Assembly (NCBI GenBank): GCA_024405255.1
Contig: JAKSOY010000247.1
Location: forward strand, 1 to 6,307
Length of the DNA stretch: 6,307 nt
Origin: Kiritimatiellia bacterium
GTDB taxonomy: Bacteria; Verrucomicrobiota; Kiritimatiellia; RFP12; UBA1067
Direction: 5' to 3'
The notes beneath the pieces are model-generated. The model was not told the origin of the DNA and did no database searches. It saw only the letters and a program-made list of their open reading frames with translations. Positions 1 to 6,307 of this stretch are shown piece by piece. The position numbers and the translations under genes were made by a program. The stretch's first letter is position 1; each line of letters opens with the position of its first letter.

Positions 1-8
1 CGGTCGTT

Positions 9-1955
9 TCAACTCGGTTCGGGGACGGCGTTGTACCAGGCTTCGAGCTGATGGTTGAATTCGAGACGCGTGAGCTGCGACCAGGTACGGACACGGTCCG
101 TGAGATCTTCGTAGTGGATCGTCACGGCGCGACGACGGCCTGTGACGAGCGCGAGCGGCCACAGCAGAGCCGATTTGAGAAGCGTCGGACCGAAGGACGG
201 CGAGCGCGTGCGTCCCTTACGCCCCCAGATGCTGCCCCAAAGCCCCGTGGTGCGCACGGCGATGACGCGCACGTTCGGCGGAAGTTCGCGACAGACATTG
301 TAGGCAAGCTGGCGCGTACCGATTTCCTCCTTCGGCTCGGTCCAGATGTGGCCCGACGGATAGAAGATGATGTTCTCGCCGGCCTTGAGAGCATCCGTGA
401 CAACGCCGGTCAAGCCGCGGGCGATCTTCGCGCCGGCTTCGCTGCGGTGATGGCGCAGGTCGGGCACACGGACGGCGCCCAACGTACGGAGGGCGAGTCC
501 GGAGATGCCGCCACGATCAAGGAACTGCTCGTCGCTCAACGGCTTCACCGGCGTCCGCCAGAGTTCGGCGGTGACGAGCATCGGATCCACCATTGCCGGA
601 TGATCCGGCAGTACGAGGTAGGTCGCCTCCGACGCGAGTGCCTCGAGACCCTCCGCGCGCACCGCATAGCGTCGATGAAGGATCCAGCGGCCCGTGCGGC
701 AGAGCACGGGACGGTAGCAGAACATGAACAGCACAGGTGCCACCGCGAACGCGAACGCCAGGCACAAAAGGAAGGCGCGCGGACCGAACGTACAGCTGAT
801 CGCGAGGTTCAAGGCCGATCCACCCAGCATGAAAATGAACGAAATCTGGTTGAAATACGCCAGCATCGTATTGAGTTTCGGACCTTTGACGGTCTTTTGG
901 ATCTCCGCGTCGAACGGCAGCTTGAAGAAGCCGAGGTCGAACGCCAAGAGACCCACGCCGATGCTAAAGGGGACAGTCCCCATCGGGACGAAGAAGAGGA
1001 CCGCGAGCAGCACGGCGGCGAGTCCGCCCGTCAACAACGACGCACCCAGCAGATAGTGGCGCTTGTCGACGAAACCCGCACTCACCTGGCCGGCGACAAT
1101 GCCAATCGCCGCACCCGCCAACAGCAGGCCCGTATGGGTGGCATCCAGTCCGAGAACCTGCTTGCCATAGACGAGCAGGCCCACCTGCAGCATCGCCGCC
1201 GCCCCCCAGAAGACGCTCAACGTGAAAATCACGGCATTGAGTCCCGTGTAGGCCTTCGCCTGGCGATAGGCTTGCGTCAGGTATGCAAACGGATTGATCG
1301 TCTGAATCTCGCGATTCGGCGTTTCATTCGCGCGGATCGTATAGCTGAAGAGCAAGCCGAGCGCCGCGAACAGGACAAGACACGCGCACGGGATGAAGAG
1401 TCCGCCCCAGAGGCCCATCAGTCTGGCCAGCAGCGCGGGAACCGTCGCTGGAACCGCCGACCCGACCCCGTCGCTCGCGAACGACGCAGCGATCGTACCC
1501 GCCAGAACGGCGAGAAACGTCACCCCTTCCATACCGCCCATGCCGGTCGAAATGCGCGCCTCCCCGCCGACATCGCGCACGAGGGCGTATTTCGCAGGCG
1601 AGTAGAGCGCGCTCTGAAGGCCCATCAGCAGCACCGCGCCCACGACCACCGCCGGAAGCTTCAGCAGGAAACCCGCAATCGCAACGGCCATAATGGGCAG
1701 CTCGGCCCATTTCGCCAGCTGGAAGATCCGCCGTTTGGCAAACAGCACCGTCAAACGGTCCGCCAGGGGCGAACAGAGGATATACGGCAGCACCAGGGCC
1801 GCCGCCGTGAGGTTCATATAGACGGACTGCATCTTCGCGTCGGGCAGCCAGCTCATCACCACGAACCCCGCGAGGGTCTTCAGAAAGTTGTCGTTCACCA
1901 CGCCGAAGAAATTCGTCAGATAGAGCGGCAGGAAACTCGGTTCATTTTTACTCAT
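9..1955 (-). CDS. LplT-like MFS transporter fused to PlsC/Aas-type acyltransferase
   Basis: Inner-membrane protein of 648 residues, probably flipping lysophospholipids inward and re-acylating them at the cytoplasmic face. The N-terminal ~415 residues are a hydrophobic, multi-helix major facilitator domain. They carry LplT-like signatures: NDNFLK at 21-26 and QSALYSPAKY at 114-123. From about residue 425 a soluble PlsC-like domain follows. Its HX4D catalytic motif is HPAMVD (His452, Asp457), with a glycine-rich FYPSGHI at 531-537 and VRTTGLWGS at 567-575, as in Aas-type acyltransferases. In E. coli the transporter (LplT) and the acyltransferase-ligase (Aas) are separate proteins; here transporter and acyltransferase are joined. 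The AMP-ligase part of Aas is absent and could only be a separate gene beyond the window edge. An in-frame GTG at 1982 would add nine residues, but the ATG at 1955 is preferred because AAGGAG lies 7 nt before it, inside the longer version. Odd point: motif III reads YPSG, without the usual Glu of EGTR. The fold and fusion are secure; the exact substrate is inferred. Confidence 0.88.
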   Translation of the reverse strand: MSKNEPSFLPLYLTNFFGVVNDNFLKTLAGFVVMSWLPDAKMQSVYMNLTAAALVLPYILCSPLADRLTVLFAKRRIFQLAKWAELPIMAVAIAGFLLKLPAVVVGAVLLMGLQSALYSPAKYALVRDVGGEARISTGMGGMEGVTFLAVLAGTIAASFASDGVGSAVPATVPALLARLMGLWGGLFIPCACLVLFAALGLLFSYTIRANETPNREIQTINPFAYLTQAYRQAKAYTGLNAVIFTLSVFWGAAAMLQVGLLVYGKQVLGLDATHTGLLLAGAAIGIVAGQVSAGFVDKRHYLLGASLLTGGLAAVLLAVLFFVPMGTVPFSIGVGLLAFDLGFFKLPFDAEIQKTVKGPKLNTMLAYFNQISFIFMLGGSALNLAISCTFGPRAFLLCLAFAFAVAPVLFMFCYRPVLCRTGRWILHRRYAVRAEGLEALASEATYLVLPDHPAMVDPMLVTAELWRTPVKPLSDEQFLDRGGISGLALRTLGAVRVPDLRHHRSEAGAKIARGLTGVVTDALKAGENIIFYPSGHIWTEPKEEIGTRQLAYNVCRELPPNVRVIAVRTTGLWGSIWGRKGRTRSPSFGPTLLKSALLWPLALVTGRRRAVTIHYEDLTDRVRTWSQLTRLEFNHQLEAWYNAVPEPS

Positions 1956-1962
1956 CGTGCAT

Positions 1963-1968
1963 CTCCTT
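1963..1968 (-). promoter_or_regulatory. Ribosome binding site of the transporter-acyltransferase gene
   Basis: AAGGAG on the minus strand, 7 nt before the ATG at 1955-1953. It decides the start: the upstream in-frame GTG at 1982-1980 would place this Shine-Dalgarno sequence inside the coding region and has no comparable site of its own. Confidence 0.8.
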
Positions 1969-1988
1969 CTTTTCGTAAGCACGCGTTT

Positions 1989-2018
1989 ATCTTATCATAT
2001 TTTCCCACCGCCCGTCAA
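1989..2018 (-). promoter_or_regulatory. Candidate sigma-70-type promoter for the transporter-acyltransferase gene
   Basis: In the 83-bp gap after the propeller gene, the minus strand reads TTGACG (2018-2013, 5 of 6 to the -35 consensus), an 18-bp spacer and TAAGAT (1994-1989, 4 of 6 to the -10 consensus). Alternative -10 hexamers overlap it: GATAAG with a 16-bp spacer, and TATGAT with a spacer too short at 13 bp. The AT-rich -10 region stands out from its GC-rich surroundings. Transcription from it would give a leader of roughly 25-30 nt before the ATG at 1955. No clear terminator for the preceding gene is visible in the gap, so read-through from that gene is also possible. Confidence 0.5.
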
Positions 2019-2038
2019 GCTTCCTTCTTAATAATTTT

Positions 2039-2974
2039 TCACTCGGCGGAAGGTTTCGCGTTCAACTCCGGCGCGTCGAGGACAATGACGCCGCTGCACG
2101 ATCCCAGCCGCTGGGGATCGTAAAGGCCCCAACGCAGACCGCCGTCCGGCGCCAGCTGGATCACCTGCCAGCCTGTGTAGGAATCCTTGCTGCCGTGTCC
2201 GGTCCAATGCGCCACGTACAGGCTGCCGTCAGGCATCTCCTGAGCCTGCGCATAGAAACGCTCCTTGCGCTTGGAATCGTTCTGCGGCATCGCCGCACGC
2301 CACAGCTCTTTGCCCTCGGGGGTGATGCGCAGCACGTCGCCGTGGAATCCACAGGAACAGATGTAGTTCTTTCCGTCACGCGCAGGGAGGTAGTCGAAGG
2401 CGTTCATGCCCTTGGTCAGACGATAGTCCGCCACCAGGTCCAGGGTCTTGTTCTGGTCATTGAGCCGCATGCGCGCCAGGCCGCGGTTCCACGAGACGAG
2501 CAGCGTCTTGCCGTCGCGGTCCCAATTGACCGTTCGCACGTTGAAGACCTTGTCGGTGTGGTAGGTCGCAACGTGTTCGCGCTTGGCGTTGAAGCGGACA
2601 AAATCGGCGCAGTTCCCCGGATATCTCCCGTGGTTGACGCTCGCGACGAACCCGCCGTCAGGCAGATCGCACATCGCCGAAATGCCGTTCAGCAACGGAT
2701 GCTTGAAGGTATCGACGACCTTGCGCTGCTCCAAATCGAAGATCTGGAATCCGCCACCGCCAACCGTACGATACCGCTTCCCGCCCACCGGCTTGAGATC
2801 CCACACCGGTTTCACGGCGGGGATCGAAAAGCACCGGGCCGGATCGGACGTGTCATAGTAGTGGAGGCGAGCTCTGGATTCATCTGCCAGAATGAACCGG
2901 CGCGTTTCGGTCTTTCCGGCGCCCGCGGCGATCAACGCCGCGGACACTCCCAGCAACAACATCAATTTACGCAT
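2039..2974 (-). CDS. Secreted beta-propeller-like protein of unknown function
   Basis: Predicted exported protein of 311 residues. It begins with a classical signal peptide: basic MRK, then a hydrophobic stretch at 4-17, with a likely signal peptidase I site near AGA at 17-19. I see no lipobox cysteine. The mature part repeats short strand-rich units around Asp-Gly turns, for example LPDGGFVASVN (104-114), RDGKTLLVSWN (153-163), ARDGKNYICS (198-207), TPEGKELW (218-225), MPDGSLYVAHW (247-257) and APDGGLRWGLYD (275-286). This is the pattern of NHL/PQQ-like or WD-type propellers. The number of visible units suggests one propeller of about six blades. No catalytic or metal motif is recognisable, so function is not assigned. 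The ATG at 2974 is chosen over an upstream in-frame TTG (3022), because it directly precedes the signal peptide and has AAGGAAG 8 nt upstream. It has its own strong promoter, so sharing a pathway with the neighbouring pectinase-esterase is only a guess from proximity. Confidence 0.8.
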   Translation of the reverse strand: MRKLMLLLGVSAALIAAGAGKTETRRFILADESRARLHYYDTSDPARCFSIPAVKPVWDLKPVGGKRYRTVGGGGFQIFDLEQRKVVDTFKHPLLNGISAMCDLPDGGFVASVNHGRYPGNCADFVRFNAKREHVATYHTDKVFNVRTVNWDRDGKTLLVSWNRGLARMRLNDQNKTLDLVADYRLTKGMNAFDYLPARDGKNYICSCGFHGDVLRITPEGKELWRAAMPQNDSKRKERFYAQAQEMPDGSLYVAHWTGHGSKDSYTGWQVIQLAPDGGLRWGLYDPQRLGSCSGVIVLDAPELNAKPSAE

Positions 2975-2980
2975 TTTTCT

Positions 2981-2987
2981 CTTCCTT
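2981..2987 (-). promoter_or_regulatory. Ribosome binding site of the propeller gene
   Basis: AAGGAAG on the minus strand, with its AGGA core 8 nt before the ATG at 2974-2972. It supports this ATG over the in-frame TTG at 3022, which would lie almost at the predicted transcription start and so would lack room for a ribosome binding site. Confidence 0.75.
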
Positions 2988-3033
2988 TCAAAAGCAAACT
3001 CCCACAACATCACCGTCCGCAATTCCGTCGCAT

Positions 3034-3062
3034 ATTATAAGCCAGGCCGTCCGACTTGTCAA
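3034..3062 (-). promoter_or_regulatory. Perfect-consensus sigma-70-type promoter for the propeller gene
   Basis: The minus strand reads TTGACA at 3062-3057, exactly 17 bp of spacer (3056-3040), and TATAAT at 3039-3034. Both hexamers and the spacing match the housekeeping sigma-70 consensus exactly. The predicted start lies near 3027, giving a leader of about 50 nt to the ATG at 2974. The site sits in the 129-bp gap between the pectinase-esterase stop (3104) and the propeller start. It overlaps a large inverted repeat centred on the -35 box, which suggests that activity may be controlled by a bound protein. Confidence 0.85.
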
Positions 3063-3078
3063 CAAGACGAACGGCCTG
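3043..3078 (-). repeat. 36-bp near-perfect inverted repeat over the -35 box (operator and/or terminator hairpin)
   Basis: The two 18-base halves meet between 3060 and 3061. Fifteen of the 18 facing positions are complementary, and one of the rest (3051/3070) is a G-U pair in the minus-strand transcript. The inner core is CTTGT-TG-ACAAG; the outer arm is CAGGCCGT/ACGGCCTG. In RNA it would form a long stem with a loop of about four bases, starting 25 nt after the TAA stop of the pectinase-esterase. No run of T follows on either strand, so it is not a standard intrinsic terminator. Its centre coincides with the -35 hexamer of the next promoter, so a repressor or activator site, or a dual-purpose element, is an alternative. 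Structure seen directly; role inferred. Confidence 0.75.
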
Positions 3079-3103
3079 TGCGATTCGACGAACACGACTG
3101 ATG

Positions 3104-6100
3104 TTAAAGGTCGGTCCAGTCGTAATCGAGAAGCGCCCCGTGGACGATCGCCGCATAGGGAATGCTTGCACTCGTTTCAATCGCCTTCTCCCAGGAAGGC
3201 GGTGCGAGGTAGGGTGCGATTTCTCCGACGAGGTCGGGTCTGACACCGCGGGCGTGGGCAACGGCCACCACCGGACGGCCATGCGCCACCACGTCCGGCG
3301 CCACACCGCCCGCGCGCGCCTTCAGCGCGGCCGCGAGCACAAGCGTTTCCTCCGCCCGCACGCCCACGAGCGATTCGCCGAGGAAATGGAGAAGCGTCGC
3401 CGTTTCTTCGTCCCCCGCCTTATTCCCCATCCAGGCGTTGCGCGTGTGCAGACCGCCGCCCGTTTCGCCCGTCCCCGCGAGATCGGCGACGGTGATCGCG
3501 CGCCCCGAAGCGAGTACGGCATCGACGCGATAGGGATGAATGCGGCGGTTCCGATCGTCCACCACGAGCACGCCCCCGCTCGGTTTCGCGGGCGGCAGGA
3601 ACGTGACAGCCGGTACGCTCATCCCGTTGTCGAACTGATAGACTTCCCGAATCGCCGTCACTCCGCCCGCAAGAGACGTCCGCGTCAACTCGCGTACCGT
3701 GTGGCCGATCTTCTCCAAAGGACGAATCCCCGCGCGCGCGGCCACGACTTGGGCAAGCTCTTCACGCGACCGTTTCGGACGCGCCTTCTTGACCACCTCC
3801 CAGTCATCCTTCAGCAAATCGAAAATGCTTCGGAATCCCGGCACATCCCGTACGTTCCCCGTGGGCGTCACCCAGTCGCCCTTCGGCGGGAAACCGCAAT
3901 CGGCCTTCTTCGGATCGAACCCCTCATTGAGCTTGCGGTCCGCAACGACATCGGTGGACGGGGTGGAGGCGTCGCCCGCAAGCCAACGCTTCATCCACCG
4001 AATCGAGGAAACGCGCGCCGACTCCTTCCAGCCATGCGGACCCGCCGCGTCCGAGAAAGCATAGCGGGCGGGATCAAGTTCCGCCACCTTCGCGACCGCC
4101 TGCACCGTCTTGAAGGTTTCGCATGATCCTTTGTAGGAGAAGAAATCCGCAAACGTGCACTGAAGGCGCACGGCGTTATTTCCCATCATCACGAGCCCCG
4201 TGTGGTTCAAGCCGAATTTGAGCTGTCCGAATGTAAACTGCTCGGCATCCTGCGGTCCGACCGTCCTGGCGAGCTCGCGAAGCGAGGTAATGTAGCACGA
4301 GGGACACGCCGCCACGACACGACGATCCGTCGCCGCGAGAAACGCGGTCATCGTGCCGCCGCCCGAGTTGCCCATGCAGCCGACGCCATCCTTGCAAATG
4401 TCGTCGCGCGTCATCAGATAGTCGATCGCCCGCATGCCGTCCCAGATCCGCTGGCGCGCGCAGCTCTGTCCCAGAAGCTCGGCAAGCGTCCCGTAGCGGT
4501 CGTGCGACAGGCAGCACCCTTCGCGCGGCCCCTGACAGCGTTCGCCTTGCCCGATCGGATCGTAGCAGAAAGCCGCGAAACCCGCCTCGGCGGCCATGAG
4601 CCCGCCCCGCTGATAGAGCGGTTCGCCCTTCCCGGGCTGGCTGTGTCCGCACGGAATCACGATCGCACGGTAGGGCGGCGCAAAGCGTGCGGGATCCGGA
4701 AGCCAGAGGAGCGCCGAAACGTAGCAACTGGGACGACTCTCGAAGAGGACCTTTTCAACGCGATGGCCCTTGCCGTCCGTCGTCTTCGCCACGCGCGGAC
4801 GAAGGGGCGTGCGCTCAAGCTCGTCGAGTCCGCCCATCGCCCGGCCCCAGGTCTGGCGCATCGCCGCACGATACGCATCATAGGCGGCGCGTCCCGCAAG
4901 TCCGCACCAGGCGGCATCGGCCGCCTCATCTGCCTTCACGAAGCGCGCAAGGACGGCGTTTTCGTCATTCGTCTGGGCGCCTGGCGGCAGGATCGGACGC
5001 GCCAGCTCGTCGAGATACGCCTGTATGTGCGGCAGGTTCACGGGGTCGGCATACACGGTGGCCAGACGGCGGTCGGGCGAAGCGAGACGGAGCTTCACGT
5101 TCTCCAATTTCACGCCATCCACGTGGCGCAGATAGATTCCATACGCCGGAAGCGCCTTGAAGCCGAACCCGAAGTATTCGGGATACCCCTTCTCGACTTC
5201 AGGGATGTTGTGGTCGGCCGCTTCGGCCGCCGTGCCGCCGCCGGGGAACAGAAAATCGCAGTTGCGTACGGTCACGCCCGAGAGGCGCATTCCCGGCACG
5301 CCGGTGATCGACGAGGCGATGCGGCTTTCGGCGGGCTTGAGCATCTTCACATTTTCCACGAGCACGTTCTTGAAGTAGCTGCCGCCGCCATCGGCATTCG
5401 GATGGCGCCGCGCGAGACGGATGAAGAGCGGCGTACCCACACCGTCCTCCATCGTGATGTTGCGGATCGTCACGTTCTGCATGCGCCCGCCGTCCACAAG
5501 TTCAAGGGCAAGACCGGCGAGGCCCGAAATCGGCGCCTTCACGCCCGGGATCTTCCGCTGGTCCCAATGGAAACGATGCGCCACGGAAGCCCGATGGAGC
5601 GTGCAGTTCTCGATGAGGATGTTCCGCCATTCCTTGTAGCTGCCCGTACCGAACTTGATGAAGTTGCAGGTCGTCGCGAGGCGGCAGTTGCGCACGGTCA
5701 CGTTGTCGATGATGAAGTTCTTGTCGCTCTCCGCCTTGAAGCAGAGCGAATCGTCATCCGCGTCGATGTCGCAGTCCTCGATGAGCACGTTGCGCGATTC
5801 GATGTCGATGCCGTCGTTGCATTGGTTGAAGTGGTTGAAACACGTCAACCCCTTCACATGAACGCCGTCACAGTTCATCAGGTGGATGCCCCAGGATCCG
5901 CTCCGGCGATACGTGAAGCCTTCAAGGTGCACGTTCCGGCACCGGGCGAACTTCATCATCATCGGCGTCTTCTTCGGTTGCGCGGCGCCGCTTGCGTACT
6001 TTTCATAGAACCCGTCGCCACGCCCGTCGAAAGTCGCACCTCGCCCGATCACCGTCACGTTCGTCGCGTCCTGCGCGCTCACAAGCGCCGGACACATGCC

Positions 6101-6307
6101 ATCCGTCCGGGCGTAGTCGGCAATGTTGGTCGAACCCAGCACGAAGGCGCCTTCGTCCAAAGCAAGCGTGATGTTGCTCTTGAGGAAGAGGGGCTTCGTC
6201 TCCCACGTGCCCTTCGGCACGCGCACCGTTCCGCCACCCGATGCCGCCACGTCATCGATCGCACGCTGAATGACCTCAAGTCCGCCCGGCTGAACCGTTC
6301 GAACCTG
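3104..6307 (-). CDS. GH28 polygalacturonase-like / double alpha/beta-hydrolase (esterase) fusion, 5' partial
   Basis: Large carbohydrate-active enzyme, 1067 residues visible, numbered here from the first codon (6307-6305). The frame is open to the window edge, and the true start and any signal peptide lie outside; the GTG at 6250 falls inside the GH28 fold. Residues ~7-420 form a GH28 right-handed beta-helix: GGGTVRVPKGTW at 24-35, CNDGID with Asp165, DDD at 184-186, CNFIKFGTGS at 214-223, and later GIYLRHVDGV at 390-399. This fits cleavage of a galacturonan-type backbone. Residues ~445-785 are an acetyl-xylan-esterase/Abhydrolase_7-like domain with GNSGGG (Ser648), FADFF (Asp721) and GPHGW (His758) as the likely triad. 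Residues ~800-1067 resemble a second alpha/beta hydrolase (DLAGTGE at 941-947, FLGES at 975-979), but the nucleophile motif is missing. The usual GH28 GHG histidine motif is also absent. Backbone cleavage plus deacetylation of pectin is inferred; galacturonan as substrate is not proven. No frameshift is seen at the domain junctions. Confidence 0.88.
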   Translation of the reverse strand, partial: QVRTVQPGGLEVIQRAIDDVAASGGGTVRVPKGTWETKPLFLKSNITLALDEGAFVLGSTNIADYARTDGMCPALVSAQDATNVTVIGRGATFDGRGDGFYEKYASGAAQPKKTPMMMKFARCRNVHLEGFTYRRSGSWGIHLMNCDGVHVKGLTCFNHFNQCNDGIDIESRNVLIEDCDIDADDDSLCFKAESDKNFIIDNVTVRNCRLATTCNFIKFGTGSYKEWRNILIENCTLHRASVAHRFHWDQRKIPGVKAPISGLAGLALELVDGGRMQNVTIRNITMEDGVGTPLFIRLARRHPNADGGGSYFKNVLVENVKMLKPAESRIASSITGVPGMRLSGVTVRNCDFLFPGGGTAAEAADHNIPEVEKGYPEYFGFGFKALPAYGIYLRHVDGVKLENVKLRLASPDRRLATVYADPVNLPHIQAYLDELARPILPPGAQTNDENAVLARFVKADEAADAAWCGLAGRAAYDAYRAAMRQTWGRAMGGLDELERTPLRPRVAKTTDGKGHRVEKVLFESRPSCYVSALLWLPDPARFAPPYRAIVIPCGHSQPGKGEPLYQRGGLMAAEAGFAAFCYDPIGQGERCQGPREGCCLSHDRYGTLAELLGQSCARQRIWDGMRAIDYLMTRDDICKDGVGCMGNSGGGTMTAFLAATDRRVVAACPSCYITSLRELARTVGPQDAEQFTFGQLKFGLNHTGLVMMGNNAVRLQCTFADFFSYKGSCETFKTVQAVAKVAELDPARYAFSDAAGPHGWKESARVSSIRWMKRWLAGDASTPSTDVVADRKLNEGFDPKKADCGFPPKGDWVTPTGNVRDVPGFRSIFDLLKDDWEVVKKARPKRSREELAQVVAARAGIRPLEKIGHTVRELTRTSLAGGVTAIREVYQFDNGMSVPAVTFLPPAKPSGGVLVVDDRNRRIHPYRVDAVLASGRAITVADLAGTGETGGGLHTRNAWMGNKAGDEETATLLHFLGESLVGVRAEETLVLAAALKARAGGVAPDVVAHGRPVVAVAHARGVRPDLVGEIAPYLAPPSWEKAIETSASIPYAAIVHGALLDYDWTDL

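Noticed and set aside
51..2123. A 690-codon open frame on the plus strand, antisense to the transporter-acyltransferase gene
   Set aside because: Its translation is Arg/His/Glu/Gln-rich with no recognisable domain, and it runs opposite a well-supported membrane protein. This is the expected mirror of a GC-rich gene. It also crosses the intergenic gap and the propeller gene's 3' end.
3020..3022. TTG as the start of the propeller gene, adding 16 residues
   Set aside because: It lies within a few bases of the predicted transcription start, leaves no room for a ribosome binding site, and would put a charged stretch (FERKRK) before the signal peptide.
2195..3040. A 281-codon plus-strand open frame opposite the propeller gene
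   Set aside because: It mirrors nearly the whole propeller gene and would cross its promoter. The minus-strand frame has the signal peptide, ribosome binding site and promoter.
3043..3078. A standard rho-independent terminator for the pectinase-esterase gene
   Set aside because: The stem is strong, but no T-run follows on the minus strand (GCTTATAATATG) or on the plus strand. It is therefore reported as an inverted repeat of uncertain role and not as an intrinsic terminator.
3056..4126. A 356-codon plus-strand open frame antisense to the esterase part of the fusion
   Set aside because: Arg-rich low-complexity translation without domain signs, overlapping well-supported hydrolase motifs on the other strand. 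It begins in the promoter/hairpin gap, but no ribosome binding site for it is evident.
6248..6250. GTG as the start codon of the pectinase-esterase gene
   Set aside because: The frame stays open upstream to the window edge, and the extra 19 codons continue the conserved GH28 N-terminus (residues such as AIDDV before AASGGG). The real start is outside the window.

Overview
The window (high G+C) carries three genes, all on the minus strand, with short intergenic gaps and no RNA gene, mobile element or CRISPR array. The protein types suggest a polysaccharide-degrading bacterium of the Planctomycetota/Verrucomicrobiota/Kiritimatiellota/Lentisphaerota group. They are a GH28-type pectinase joined to acetyl-xylan-esterase-like hydrolases, a secreted beta-propeller-like protein, and an LplT-type transporter fused to a PlsC acyltransferase. 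This placement is inferred from protein style, not from a marker gene.

Reading in the direction of transcription (from the high-coordinate end): (1) 6307-3104 is the 3' part of a very large gene whose 5' end lies outside the window. It encodes a GH28 parallel beta-helix, then an active-looking alpha/beta hydrolase (esterase), then a second, apparently degenerate alpha/beta hydrolase, all in one reading frame. (2) 3103-2975 is a compact regulatory gap with a textbook sigma-70-type promoter (TTGACA, 17 bp, TATAAT). Its -35 box sits at the centre of a 36-bp near-perfect inverted repeat just after the first gene's stop codon. (3) 2974-2039 encodes a 311-residue exported protein with repeated beta-propeller-like segments. 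(4) 2038-1956 is a short gap with a weaker promoter candidate and a strong ribosome binding site. (5) 1955-9 encodes a 648-residue membrane protein, an LplT-like major facilitator domain followed by a PlsC/Aas-type acyltransferase domain, ending 8 bases before the window edge.

The first gene probably removes ester groups and cleaves the backbone of a pectin-type polysaccharide. The propeller protein has no assignable function. Its own strong promoter argues that it is transcribed separately from the pectinase-esterase. The transporter-acyltransferase fusion belongs to lysophospholipid uptake and re-acylation and looks like an unrelated housekeeping neighbour.
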